Shown: positions 8,860 to 17,187, numbered from the stretch's first letter. The stretch is DNA of 64,000 nucleotides from Xanthobacter autotrophicus Py2 (GCA_000017645.1 CP000781.1:620001-684000), one strand, 5' to 3'. The notes: generated from the sequence alone by a model not told the origin. A program made the numbers and translations.

Positions 8860-8892
8860 TAACTTTCCCGTATTTCAAATATGGGAAAGTTA
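8860..8892. promoter_or_regulatory. Palindromic operator O2 upstream of the HipA-fusion gene
   Basis: A 33-bp palindrome centred at 8876. The half-site TAACTTTCCCGTATTT matches its inverted copy in 15 of 16 positions. The centre-to-centre distance to O1 is 64 bp, about six helical turns, suited to cooperative binding by one dimeric repressor on one face of the DNA. Confidence 0.65.
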
Positions 8893-9514
8893 GAAAGCGG
8901 GAATGAATCGGTCCCGGGGGCCTTTTCGGCAATCACGGCTCGTCAAGCGCTAATCTAAATATTATACAGCAAAAACAATCAGATAGTGGTGCCCAGTTTC
9001 ATCCTCCCCGGCGCACCATTTCAACTAATAGTTGTCTTGGCATTTGGGTGGGGGACGCCCGTTTTTGTCCTCGCGCTGAAAGCTGATTTGCCGCCTTGGC
9101 AGGGTTGTAAAGCGGCTCTCACTGCATACGAATCCCGTCTTCTCCAAAATTCGACAGCGTATGAGACGCTCGGCTTGGCGCCCCTGGCTCCCTCGGCCTC
9201 TGGCGTGCCACGAGGTCGGTAGCCCCCATGCCTCGCTGCGGCGATTAGGCCTTCCTTTCCAAGCGCCGGGACAGCTCCCGTCTTTCATCCTGCCGCCGAT
9301 CCCTCGCTTTCACTTCCCGCTCGTTGGCAACCGATCTGAACATGCCCTGCGACGGACGCGTCGTGCGATGGTGGCGCTATCTCACCGTTCTGAACCAGGG
9401 CACAGCAGCCGCAGCAGGCGCCGTATCTCCGCTTCCAACGGGACTGTGCTTCAGGGTTTATCGAGCCAAACAATCGGGCCGGGGTACCCCTGTTCGCAAA
9501 GGCAAAAGATGACC
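8893..9514. other. Region between HipA operators and IS1182-like element
   Basis: No intact gene. 8940-9000 is AT-rich. The segment 9285-9510 carries, on the minus strand, an open frame that continues in frame on the far side of the IS (see the interrupted reading frame). Another minus-strand frame includes VANEREVKARDRRQDERRELSRRLERKA ending near 9260, which could be a degraded gene tail; no family recognised. Confidence 0.3.
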
Positions 9515-11041
9515 GATTCCGTTGAAAAACCCTCCGCTGGGTGCGCGGCGAGATCGGTCTTTTTGCACGCAGAACGAGCCTCTCTCCTCAGGCCGCAGCC
9601 GCTCGTGCTCCACGCGGCATGAGCTTGGCGAGCTTCCTGAGGTTCTGGGCAGTGGCGGCGAGGTGGAACTCGTCCCGGGCGCCATTCGGGCCCCGCAGGC
9701 GGAGCCGGTCGAGCTTCAGGATGCGCTTGAGGTGGGCGAACAGCATCTCCACCTTCTTGCGCTGCCGCCGTGACGTGACGTAGGCCTCGGTGGCGGCGAT
9801 GTCCCGCGCCATGTCTCGGGCCCCTTCATGGATCGACCGCAAGACCTTGCGTGGCGGTTCGGCTGGGCAACACTGCGATTTCAACGCACAGGCACCGCAG
9901 TCGGACTTGGCCGCGCGGTAGCGCATGAAGCCGTGTGGATCGACGCTGTCGCGGGTCACACTGAAGTGGCGACGATACCGGCGCAGCTCCTTGCCGCCCG
10001 GACAGGTGTAGAGGTCCCGAACATGATCGTAGGCGAAGTCGGTGCGGCTGAATGTGCCGTCGCGGCGCGCCGACTTATCGAACACCGGGACGTGCGGCTC
10101 GATGCCGTGCTCGTGCACGAGCCAGGCGAGCATCTCGGCGGAGCCATAGGCGCTGTCGCCCATCAGCCGTGCCGGATAAAGATCGAAACGCTCCATCGAC
10201 CGTTCGATCATGCGTTTCGCCGCCAGGACCTCGGCCTGTCGGATCGCGGTGGTGGCCTCGACGTCGACGATGATCGCGTTGTCCACGTCGATCAGATAAT
10301 TGGTGGAATAGGCGAAGAAGGCTTGGCCGCCGTGCGCTCCGGTCCAGCGGGCGGCCGGATCCGCCGGCGAGAGGAACTTCGGGGTGACCTCGGTGGCCGC
10401 GCCGAAGGCCGCATCGTCGAGGACGGCGAGATATTCCTCAACCGCGCGGCCGGCCGCCTCGGGCGACAGCCCGGCTTTGCCATCGACACCCTTCTGCCGG
10501 CTGGCCTCGGCCTTGATCAGGCTGGCATCGACGGCGAAGCCTTCCCCGCCGACCAGCCCCTCAGCGATGCAACGCTGCAGCACCGTCTCGAACAGGTGCC
10601 TCAACAGGTCGCTGTCGCGGAAGCGGCCGTGCCGGTTCTTGGAGAAGGTGGAGTGGTCCGGCACGCGGCCGTCGAGGCCAAGCCGACAGAACCATCGATA
10701 GGCCAGGTTGAGGTGGACCTCCTCGCACAGCCGCCGCTCCGAGCGGATGCCGAAGCAATAGCCGACGAGCAGCATCCGGATCATCAGCTCGGGGTCGATC
10801 GAGGGCCGGCCGGTCTCGCTGTAGAAGGGCTTGAGGTGCGCCCGGATGCCGGCGAGGTCGACGAACCTATCGATGGCGCGCACGAGGTGGCCGGCAGGAA
10901 CGTGGCGCTCGAGGCTGAACTGGTAGAACAGCGCCTCCTGCGCCCCCGTCCGCTCGCCCATCATCGGCCTGCCCTCCATCCATGAGGACAACTGAATCAG
11001 GACTTCGAGCCCGCAGCAACACCGACTTTTTCAACGGAATC
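9515..11041 (-). mobile_element. IS1182-like insertion sequence with 4-bp target duplication
   Basis: A 1527-bp element bounded by inverted repeats GATTCCGTTGAAAAA (left, 9515-9529) and its complement (right, 11027-11041). It is flanked by a GACC duplication at 9511-9514 and 11042-11045. One long transposase gene fills it. Clean ends and an intact transposase suggest recent, still mobile insertion. Confidence 0.88.
9588..10991 (-). CDS. IS1182-family DDE transposase
   Basis: A 467-residue transposase. The N-terminal DUF772-type domain (RPSIDPELMIRMLLVGYCFGIRSERRLCEEVHLNLAYRWFCRLG) leads into the DDE catalytic core (GFAVDASLIKAEAS, later MGDSAYGSAEM). A cysteine cluster (CGACALKSQC) and the IS4/IS1182-type end KVEMLFAHLKRILKLDRLRLRG follow, the latter supplying the glutamate. 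The start lies 50 bases inside the right inverted repeat. Full length, no frameshift. Confidence 0.9.
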   Translation of the reverse strand: MSSWMEGRPMMGERTGAQEALFYQFSLERHVPAGHLVRAIDRFVDLAGIRAHLKPFYSETGRPSIDPELMIRMLLVGYCFGIRSERRLCEEVHLNLAYRWFCRLGLDGRVPDHSTFSKNRHGRFRDSDLLRHLFETVLQRCIAEGLVGGEGFAVDASLIKAEASRQKGVDGKAGLSPEAAGRAVEEYLAVLDDAAFGAATEVTPKFLSPADPAARWTGAHGGQAFFAYSTNYLIDVDNAIIVDVEATTAIRQAEVLAAKRMIERSMERFDLYPARLMGDSAYGSAEMLAWLVHEHGIEPHVPVFDKSARRDGTFSRTDFAYDHVRDLYTCPGGKELRRYRRHFSVTRDSVDPHGFMRYRAAKSDCGACALKSQCCPAEPPRKVLRSIHEGARDMARDIAATEAYVTSRRQRKKVEMLFAHLKRILKLDRLRLRGPNGARDEFHLAATAQNLRKLAKLMPRGARAAAA

Positions 11042-11045
11042 GACC

Positions 11046-11437
11046 CTCTGCAGACATTGAGAATGTCTGCTTCGGAGCGGGCAAGGCCGAACGACTGGGC
11101 CAGTGAGAAGGTCTGACCCTTCGCGGCCTTCGGAGCGTCCGCCGGCCAAGCCGGGGGTGCAGCGGCGCCGGTCAACTAGAGACTACGGACAAGTACAGCA
11201 ATTCGTCGCTTATCTTCAGGACTTCTGACGTGTAGTGCTGTTTTCTGCCCGAAAACTCCCCGATCGCGGCACCTCCTGGGGACCAACATAGCCACTCCTC
11301 CTTGTCCACGAGAAAAAATTGGTAGAGCCTTACGGCGGATGTTCCACCTCACTTATGAACGGTGCAGTTCACTCTGGACGCCTGGTGCGGGGGCGTGGCC
11401 AAATCCTACCTACGAATCGTTGGGAGGAGGGGGAGAA
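11046..11437. other. Region upstream of the GNAT-PUA gene
   Basis: Left part carries the minus-strand half of the interrupted frame. From about 11180 the composition falls in GC and no gene is visible. It presumably holds the promoter of the low-GC GNAT/ASCH/kinase cluster; no clear -35/-10 pair could be fixed. Confidence 0.35.
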
Positions 11438-12484
11438 ATGTCGAGACAGCTAAAACTAACGAAGTTTGCAAATCTCTCGATATCCGACCCTTTTTTCGAC
11501 AGCCTGAAGGAGGGATATGAGGAGTTCCCGGATTGGTTCGCAAGCAAGCGCGATGAGGATGTATATATAGTGCACGATGGTTCTGAGTTATCCGGAATGG
11601 TATACTTAAAACTAGAGGTCGGAGCGGTAAACGACGTCGTACCGAGTTTGCCCCCGAAGAGATGGCTGAAGGTGGGGACGCTGAAAATTATAGGTCGGGG
11701 GACAAAGTTAGGGGAGCGTGTTTTAAAGAAAATATTCGATACGGCATTATCTGTTGACGCGGACGGAATTTACGTCACCGTTTTCGAGCTGCACGCCACA
11801 TTGATTGAACTTTTTACAAATTATGGATTCGTTGAAGTAGGCTTAAAGGCCACCAGAAATGGCGTAGAACGGGTCTTTGCGCGGGACCTAAATAGCATAT
11901 CTGGAGATCTGAAAGCAGATTATCCCTTTATAAATTTGCACAATCAGAGTGCATGGTTATTGGCTATCTATCCGGAATTTCATACTCGCCTTCTTCCCGA
12001 TTCGATTTTGAATAATGAGCCCCTACAAATCATTCAGGACGTATCGCACAGCAATACGATACATAAAGTGTACATTGCTCGCTTGGCTCTGACGCGAATG
12101 CGCCGAGGAGATGTGGTTATATTTTACCGCACGACCGATCACGTGGCACCGGCGCGTTTCCGTTCAGTTGTAACGTCTGTCTGTGTGGTGGAGGAAGTGC
12201 GCCCGAAGCGAAGCTTCGCTTCGCTTGACGAGTTCCTTGCCTATACGCGGCCCAGAAGCGTGTTCGCCGACGACGAGCTACGTGATTGGTATGCCGAGCG
12301 GAGAATGGCAGTGGCAAAGTTGACATACAACGCAGCTTTTAATAGGCGCATCACGCGTGGACAGCTCATCGATGATGGGTTGATCTCAGAGCAGCCGAGG
12401 TGGGATCTCCGCGCTCTGACACATAGCCAACTGAGAGATATCCTGAGCCTTGGCGGGGTAAATGCGCGCCTAATTGTCGATTAA
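11438..12484 (+). CDS. GNAT acetyltransferase fused to a PUA-like (ASCH/EVE-type) domain
   Basis: A 348-residue protein from ATG 11438, chosen for the strong GGAGGAGGGGGAG just upstream. Residues about 1-155 are a GNAT fold: FDSLKEGYEEFPDWFASK, then WLKVGTLKIIGRGTKLGERVLKK, with RGTKLGE as the acetyl-CoA loop, and LIELFTNYGF. Residues about 165-345 form a PUA-like domain (NTIHKVYIARLALTRMRRGDVVIFYR, then SVVTSVCVVEEV). The whole aligns with the GNAT and C-terminal parts of the PIN-GNAT-PUA protein at 19930-21456 but lacks the PIN nuclease. GC content is clearly lower than the surroundings, a sign of transfer. Substrate unknown; tRNA, nucleotide or protein targets are all possible. Confidence 0.75.
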   Translation: MSRQLKLTKFANLSISDPFFDSLKEGYEEFPDWFASKRDEDVYIVHDGSELSGMVYLKLEVGAVNDVVPSLPPKRWLKVGTLKIIGRGTKLGERVLKKIFDTALSVDADGIYVTVFELHATLIELFTNYGFVEVGLKATRNGVERVFARDLNSISGDLKADYPFINLHNQSAWLLAIYPEFHTRLLPDSILNNEPLQIIQDVSHSNTIHKVYIARLALTRMRRGDVVIFYRTTDHVAPARFRSVVTSVCVVEEVRPKRSFASLDEFLAYTRPRSVFADDELRDWYAERRMAVAKLTYNAAFNRRITRGQLIDDGLISEQPRWDLRALTHSQLRDILSLGGVNARLIVD

Positions 12485-12881
12485 ATCGGTATACGTCGAG
12501 CGTATACTCGATGGAACGAAGCGTTTCGAATTTCATAGGCGGACTTTTAGGAGAACAGATGTCAAGTCTGTAGTGATATATGCCACCAATCCTGTTGGAA
12601 AGATCGTAACGGAGTTTGATATCGATGTGATTATAGCGTGTAGCCCGCTAAATTATGAGAGGAGACATGCAACTTTTCAGGAACCAGCAGGGATGTATTC
12701 GACGAGTATTCGAGGGTAGGGCACGGGGTTCGCCCTTCAAATTCCCGCGCTTGGTTGTCTTCCCGACCCAGTATCTCCCCGAGATCTTATCTCTGATTTT
12801 ACGGCGCCGCAGTCATATATGTATATGGAGAGATATTCTTATGCCAGCAGCCGACTTGACCAACTTTTTGAGGTGCAATAG
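12462..12881 (+). pseudogene. Decayed ASCH-domain gene
   Basis: From ATG 12462 the frame reads MRA, stop (TAA 12471-12473, one base from TTA), then LSIKSVYVERILDGTKRFEF and VVIYATNPVGKIVTEFDIDVI, a clear ASCH start. After 12646 one base is missing; the shifted frame reads AKL-stop-EETCNFSGTSRDVFDEY, where the stop TGA (12656-12658) replaces an expected TGG. Two further single-base losses near 12705 and 12718 restore the original frame, which ends FTAPQSYMYMERYSYASSR to TAG 12881. The protein would have been about 140 residues, without an HTH. It overlaps both neighbours, so it sat in a three-gene operon. Clustered lesions could also reflect assembly error. Confidence 0.7.
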
Positions 12882-13428
12882 CGTTTGTATTTTGGTATTT
12901 GGCATATCCGGATCAGGGAAAACGACCGCCTGCAGAAACGCTATGAGTGCTGTGGCGGGTTTGGAATACGTCAGCGCCAGTGAGCTCCTCCGAGGCGCCT
13001 CTAGGGCCTCGAGTGAGAGCTTTGGTGGCCGATCTGCGCGGGATGTGGCGGCAGACCAGTTCCTGCTCGCCGAGCTTTTGGCCGAGTTCCGGAGTGAGCA
13101 CGGCGGAAAGTCCATAATCATCGATGCTCACGCCACGATACCCAACCGGGAAGGGCTGCTGACCGTTCCCCTTGAAGTTATAGCTGCGCTCAAGCCCAGC
13201 GCGATAGCCTTGATCGAAAAAGACGCATTTCAGGTTCTCGCGCAGCGTAAAGGCGATGCGACACGGCAGAGACCCTCAATATCCCTGCAGCAGGTAGTCG
13301 CAGAAATGGCGGCTGAACGGTTCGCTGCTGAAAGTTATGCACACTCCCTGAACGTCCCGTTCGGCCTTGTGCGAACGGGCGCCCACGAGTCTCTATTAGA
13401 CTTTATTGAAACTGCGCTGGCAGTATAA
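12841..13428 (+). CDS. Adenylate-kinase-like P-loop nucleotide kinase (first copy)
   Basis: A 195-residue P-loop protein. Walker A is GISGSGKTT (21-29); the second motif is IIIDAHATIPN with D95 and H97. QVLAQRKGDATRQRP supplies the lid-type arginines. The same plan (P-loop, D-G/A-H-S/A, arginine-rich lid) recurs in the kinase at 19394-19933, so the two are paralogues. ATG 12841 overlaps the ASCH pseudogene; a TTG near 12868 is an alternative start closer to the P-loop. Likely a nucleoside or nucleotide kinase or a regulatory ATPase; substrate unknown. It is intact although its operon partner has decayed. Confidence 0.7.
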   Translation: MPAADLTNFLRCNSVCILVFGISGSGKTTACRNAMSAVAGLEYVSASELLRGASRASSESFGGRSARDVAADQFLLAELLAEFRSEHGGKSIIIDAHATIPNREGLLTVPLEVIAALKPSAIALIEKDAFQVLAQRKGDATRQRPSISLQQVVAEMAAERFAAESYAHSLNVPFGLVRTGAHESLLDFIETALAV

Positions 13429-13932
13429 AACACCCTGCGCTAAAATATTGGAAGGACTCTCGTTGTATCCCAATTCAGACATATACGGAGTGTAAACTCC
13501 AAATTTTTCAGAAGTCATTTCAAACCCGTAGTACTCAAATATCCGTTCAAACTGCGGGAGTTTGTCCTTGGAAACCGTTAGGTGAGGCTTGTCTACGTCG
13601 AGCCAGCGCAGCAGTCCATCAAAAAGGCGAACACCGATTCCTCGGCCATGGTGAGTGGGGGAGACACGAACAGTGCAGATCTTCCGTTCACCCAGCTCAT
13701 TTTTGGCGATACCAAGCCCAACAAGGCGTCCATCACGTTCCGCGCGGATGATATGTCGCGTGCCGTTGTGCAATCCGGGCACAACCCGCCGACGATACCA
13801 GTTCATGATATCAGGATAATCGTTGGAAAGGGGCAGGAGAAATTCCAGTGCTTCAGAATGCGCCACATGCGTCGAAGCTTCGACCGGAGCCGACAGCCGG
13901 GCTCGTTTTAAGGCGAAGTCACTGCTTGGCAT
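13396..13932 (-). CDS. Stand-alone GNAT acetyltransferase
   Basis: A 178-residue GNAT protein (ATG 13932; a longer start at 13980 would overlap more of the upstream gene). Visible core: YPDIMNWYRRRVVPGLHNG, RHIIRAERDGRLVGLGIAKNE, KICTVRVSPTHHGRGIGVRLFDGLL with the acetyl-CoA loop HHGRGIG, and FERIFEYYGF. It resembles the GNAT domains of the two PUA-fused proteins nearby (KICTF/KICTV, LLDYYGF/IFEYYGF), so three related acetyltransferases lie within 10 kb. It overlaps the stop of the membrane-protein gene by 14 bases and ends tail to tail with the kinase, overlapping it by 33 bases. Confidence 0.7.
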   Translation of the reverse strand: MPSSDFALKRARLSAPVEASTHVAHSEALEFLLPLSNDYPDIMNWYRRRVVPGLHNGTRHIIRAERDGRLVGLGIAKNELGERKICTVRVSPTHHGRGIGVRLFDGLLRWLDVDKPHLTVSKDKLPQFERIFEYYGFEMTSEKFGVYTPYMSELGYNESPSNILAQGVLYCQRSFNKV

Positions 13933-15082
13933 CACCGGCCCCTTCCGTGGGTGCAGCGGACCGCCTCGGCGACTGAGCATTTGATTCCTCTACGTGCCTT
14001 TGAGTATCTTGACTGCTCGAAAGCATATACTGCAACCCTGAAGCAGTCAAATTCCCGACCACTCCAAAAAGGAATGCAATAGCAAGATAGACAGCCAAAA
14101 TTTTGAAGCCAGTTCTACGCGTCTGAATGCGGACAAACGCAGAGAAATCCAGTATTTCGGAAACGTCATTTTTCTTCCAATGATACACCAGCATTCCACT
14201 TGGAATTCCTTCTTGTACATAATTATTCCATATATGATTCTCGAGAATTCGAAATTTGTGAAATTGCGCACTAGAAGTAGACAATTGAGATCGTATTGGA
14301 ATGGCAGTGAGAAATGCAACGGTAGTAAGCTTCACTTGTCCGCTGCCATTTCTGCCGTGCTTCATCATCCGTTCGACGGCATCGGGTAGCGTTCGTGCTT
14401 CGTTAAGTCGGAAATCAACATACTCTATTTCCTCGAATCCGCTTTGAAAAAACCTTTCTGGAGTTTCTATCGTTTGGATGAATGGATTGGATGGTGGAAT
14501 AATAAAACGCAATCGAAAGTACACGGGTACTGGAGGCCTGCTTTCATCGACGCAGGTGTCTCTCACCGCACTTTCTGAGATTTTGAATAATGTTCCCTCA
14601 TTCTCTGATGTTATCGTGAGTTCGGAACTGTGGATTCGTTCGCCATCTAACACAAATGTGTGTACACGGCAGAATGGCTCGTTGGTAGTTGCGTGTTGCA
14701 ACTCAATGCAGCGTGGGCCTCCAACGTCGGGGGCAATCGATCGCAAGGGCATGTTGAAGATACCCTGGCAAATTGCTGTATTTTTAAAATATTTTGAACA
14801 ATCTGAAACCGATTTTATGTTTAGATTCGCAGGAATGTATATGTTGACCGTTTCTACTAATTGAGGCGATTCGAGCATAACTCCCACTTCAACGAAGTCG
14901 TTTTCTGCCCGTTTATTCGTGGATGTACGCTCGCCCGAAAGGCGCCAATAATTAAAGTGTGCCTCCATTGAGGAGTTAGCGGCAGACTGTTGTCCAACAC
15001 ACCAGACAGCCATACTAACATTAGCGGCCATCACTCCCCCCGCGATGATGCTCATCTCCCAGACGGAAGGTGATATCTCCAT
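13919..15082 (-). CDS. Unidentified two-pass membrane protein
   Basis: A 387-residue protein from ATG 15082 (an upstream in-frame start at 15142 is also possible). A hydrophobic segment lies at about residues 9-28 (MSIIAGGVMAANVSMAVWCV) and a second near the C-terminus (ILAVYLAIAFLFGVVGNL). The 300 residues between would be on one side of the membrane. It contains several cysteines but no motif I recognise. GC content is low, like the flanking kinase cluster. It is translationally coupled to the following GNAT gene, and its place in a defence-rich region makes a membrane-acting partner conceivable, which is speculation. Confidence 0.55.
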   Translation of the reverse strand: MEISPSVWEMSIIAGGVMAANVSMAVWCVGQQSAANSSMEAHFNYWRLSGERTSTNKRAENDFVEVGVMLESPQLVETVNIYIPANLNIKSVSDCSKYFKNTAICQGIFNMPLRSIAPDVGGPRCIELQHATTNEPFCRVHTFVLDGERIHSSELTITSENEGTLFKISESAVRDTCVDESRPPVPVYFRLRFIIPPSNPFIQTIETPERFFQSGFEEIEYVDFRLNEARTLPDAVERMMKHGRNGSGQVKLTTVAFLTAIPIRSQLSTSSAQFHKFRILENHIWNNYVQEGIPSGMLVYHWKKNDVSEILDFSAFVRIQTRRTGFKILAVYLAIAFLFGVVGNLTASGLQYMLSSSQDTQRHVEESNAQSPRRSAAPTEGAGDAKQ

Positions 15083-15125
15083 TTGTGATGCGCGTCCAGA
15101 CGAAGGGGATTGGCGCCGTAACCAG

Positions 15126-15348
15126 CTACGAAAGCTCGTCATCCGAATGTTGCATCAGGCCAGCCCGGTGTTGCAATCGGCCATCGATGGAGAGGTGGTG
15201 ATTGAACCGTTTGTCGGCTGCGGCATTGATCCTGATCGTCCGCTCGCGCAGCCTGCAGCTGGGCGACCGCCACACCTTCGATCAGCTGGGACGCGATTGT
15301 CTCGGTCGGCAGCGCGATATCGAGATCGAATGAGGCGGCAATAGCCAT
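15126..15348 (-). pseudogene. Possible small frameshifted gene
   Basis: The frame starting at 15348 reads MAIAASFDLDIALPTETIA and SQLIEGVAVAQLQAA, protein-like, then turns implausible after about 15245. A neighbouring frame then reads RTIRINAAADKRFNHHLSID and ends at TAG 15126-15128. A single indel would join them into about 73 residues. It lies just downstream of the IS3-split gene on the same strand. Family unknown. Confidence 0.25.
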
Positions 15349-15394
15349 CGACAGTCGGCCTCAAGGCCCCGACCCTGCTGCGCTAAATCGTCTT

Positions 15395-15940
15395 TCATTC
15401 AAGCCGGAAGTTGCGGCCACCCGCGGGTATTTCCCCTGGCTGGCCAAACTCACGCTGTATCCAACTAGGCAGCTCAGAATGGTGGATCACGGGCCAACCA
15501 CCGGCCTCAGCCTGTCGCATTTGCACCGTGCTCAGCGACCTGTTTGTCACGACGATATCGACTTCCTGACAGACGTTGCGGTCTCGCCGCAGGATCGCGT
15601 CGAGCCGCACGGATGTGTCTGCCACCAGCATTGAGATCACGCCGCCCTGCTCTTCGAACAGCATCGCTTCGCCGTCACCTCCACGCAGATCCCAACCCCA
15701 TGCTGCCATGACCGTAGCGACATAGTCAGCATAGGCTTCGACTCCCGGGTGGGCTGCGCTTACACCAAAGGCCAAGCAGCGAACATCGGCGCGTGCGCTG
15801 GACCGTTCAAGCCCGATCATCTCGATCGAATATTGACAGCTGCCGAGCCGCACATGTTGGGACGATCCTTGAGGGAGAGGATGTGGCCAGAGACAGACAA
15901 GCTTCGCGTTGTCAGTGAATGTCCATTCCGGGCTTAGCAT
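15395..15940 (-). pseudogene. C-terminal part of IS3-split protein, restriction-endonuclease-like
   Basis: This segment (181 residues from its first ATG) is the downstream part of the gene starting at 18465. If the IS3 element and one CAG copy are removed, the frame continues without a break: VKDL, then LIRVIYS, then MLSPEWTFTDNAK. The C-terminal 100 residues (YADYVATVMAAWGW, GEAMLFEEQGGVISMLVA, DIVVTNRSLSTVQMRQAEAGGWPVIHHSELPSW) resemble an Mrr-type restriction-endonuclease fold, including the VTNxxxS-AEAxG-HxxxL pattern of that family. The usual D/ExK triad is not clear, so it may be a degenerate or binding-only version. Confidence 0.6.
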
Positions 15941-16024
15941 TGAATATATGACGCGAATGAGCAGTGAACCGCCCCTAGATTCCTGGACGCCTTCTTCCCT
16001 AAATTTTTAGGCAAGGAGGCCCCG

Positions 16025-16300
16025 ATGGGCAAAGCGAACTTCACCGAGGACTTTAAGCGCGACGCCGTCGTTCAGATCACCGAACGGGGCTATCCGGTTG
16101 CGGAGGTGGCGGCCCGGCTGGGGATCAGCAAGTACTCGCTCTACGAGTGGAGGAAACGGTACGGCAAGCCTGCTGCCGTGGCCCGCGATGACGATCAGGC
16201 CGCTGAGGTTCGCAGGCTGAAGCGCGAGTTGCAGCGCGTGACGGAGGAGCGCGACATCCTAAAAAAAGCGGCCGCGTACTTCGCCAAGGATGCAAAGTGA
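16025..16300 (+). CDS. IS3-family transposase OrfA
   Basis: A 91-residue HTH protein (FTEDFKRDAVVQITERGYPVAEVAARLGISKYSLYEWRKRYG) with a leucine-zipper-like coiled coil after it (EVRRLKRELQRVTEERDILKKA). An A7 run at 16261-16267 is the likely -1 slippery site that makes the OrfAB fusion transposase. Its stop overlaps the orfB start. Confidence 0.9.
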   Translation: MGKANFTEDFKRDAVVQITERGYPVAEVAARLGISKYSLYEWRKRYGKPAAVARDDDQAAEVRRLKRELQRVTEERDILKKAAAYFAKDAK

Positions 16301-17172
16301 AGTACGCGTTCATCGCCGAGCATCGCCTTCTGTTTTCGATCCGTGCCATGTGTCGGTGCCTGCGTGTCCAGCCTAGCGGCTTCTACGCTTGGCTGAAGGA
16401 CCCGCTGAGCAAGCGCGCGCAGGAAGACCAGCGACAGACCGAGCTGATCCGCGCGGCATGGAGCGAGAGCGGCAAGGTCTATGGCTATCGCAAGCTTCAC
16501 GACGATCTGGCGGACATGGGCGAGAGCTGCTGCCCCAACCGGGTTGCGCGGCTGACGCGGCTTGCCGGCATCCGGGCGCAGATCGGCTACAGGCGGCGCC
16601 CCGGCCAATATGGAGGCAAGCCATCCCTGGCGGTCGACAACACGCTCGATCGCCGGTTTGACGCGGAGGCGCCTGACAAGGCCTGGGTGACCGACATCAC
16701 CTACATCCGCACCCACGAAGGCTTCGCCTATCTGGCGGTCGTGATCGACCTCTTCTCCCGCCGCGTCGTCGGCTGGTCCATGCAGGCCCGGCAGACGACC
16801 AACGTCGTGCTTCAGGCGCTGCTGGCCGCCGTCTGGCGACGCAAGCCGAAGGGCCGTGTGCTGGTGCATTCGGATCAGGGGAGCCAGTTCACCAGCATGG
16901 AGTGGGCTTCGTTCCTGAAACACCACGATCTGCAGCCCTCGATGAGCCGTCGCGGGAACTGCCATGACAACGCTGTGGCCGAGAGCTTCTTCAACCTGCT
17001 CAAGCGCGAGCGCATCCGCCGCAAGGTCTACCGCACGCGAGACGAGGCACGCCGGGACGTGTTCGATTACATCGAGATGTTCTACAACCCCACCCGCAAA
17101 CACGCACGCAACGGGATGCTGTCGCCCATCGAGTTCGAACGGCAGCACAAAGCGACCCCCGAAGGCGTCTAG
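16297..17172 (+). CDS. IS3-family transposase OrfB (DDE integrase core)
   Basis: A 291-residue rve-type integrase. The N-terminal HTH_21 region (YGYRKLHDDL) is followed by the DDE core: first Asp in AWVTDITYIRT, second in HSDQGSQFTS, and Glu in NCHDNAVAESFFNLLKRE. It begins with GTG in the -1 frame relative to orfA. Full length, so the element is probably active. Confidence 0.92.
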   Translation: MKYAFIAEHRLLFSIRAMCRCLRVQPSGFYAWLKDPLSKRAQEDQRQTELIRAAWSESGKVYGYRKLHDDLADMGESCCPNRVARLTRLAGIRAQIGYRRRPGQYGGKPSLAVDNTLDRRFDAEAPDKAWVTDITYIRTHEGFAYLAVVIDLFSRRVVGWSMQARQTTNVVLQALLAAVWRRKPKGRVLVHSDQGSQFTSMEWASFLKHHDLQPSMSRRGNCHDNAVAESFFNLLKRERIRRKVYRTRDEARRDVFDYIEMFYNPTRKHARNGMLSPIEFERQHKATPEGV

Positions 17173-17187
17173 AAAACTCGGGGCGGT

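Larger units (their letters stand above)
9285..11175 (-). pseudogene. Possible reading frame interrupted by the IS1182-like element
   Basis: Removing the IS and one copy of its GACC target duplication joins the minus-strand frame from 11175 (containing SLAQSFGLARSEADILNVCRG) to a frame running left of the IS (ANRGTPARLFGSINPEAQSRW) and stopping at 9285. The joined product is about 119 residues. The pieces are not recognisable as a family and the left part is cysteine- and alanine-rich, so it may be a chance frame. It is recorded because the junction is exactly in frame. Confidence 0.25.

Noticed and set aside
9461..9540. Right end of a second IS beside the IS1182-like element
   Set aside because: Only one pair of terminal repeats and one matching target duplication (GACC) could be found, which fits a single insertion.
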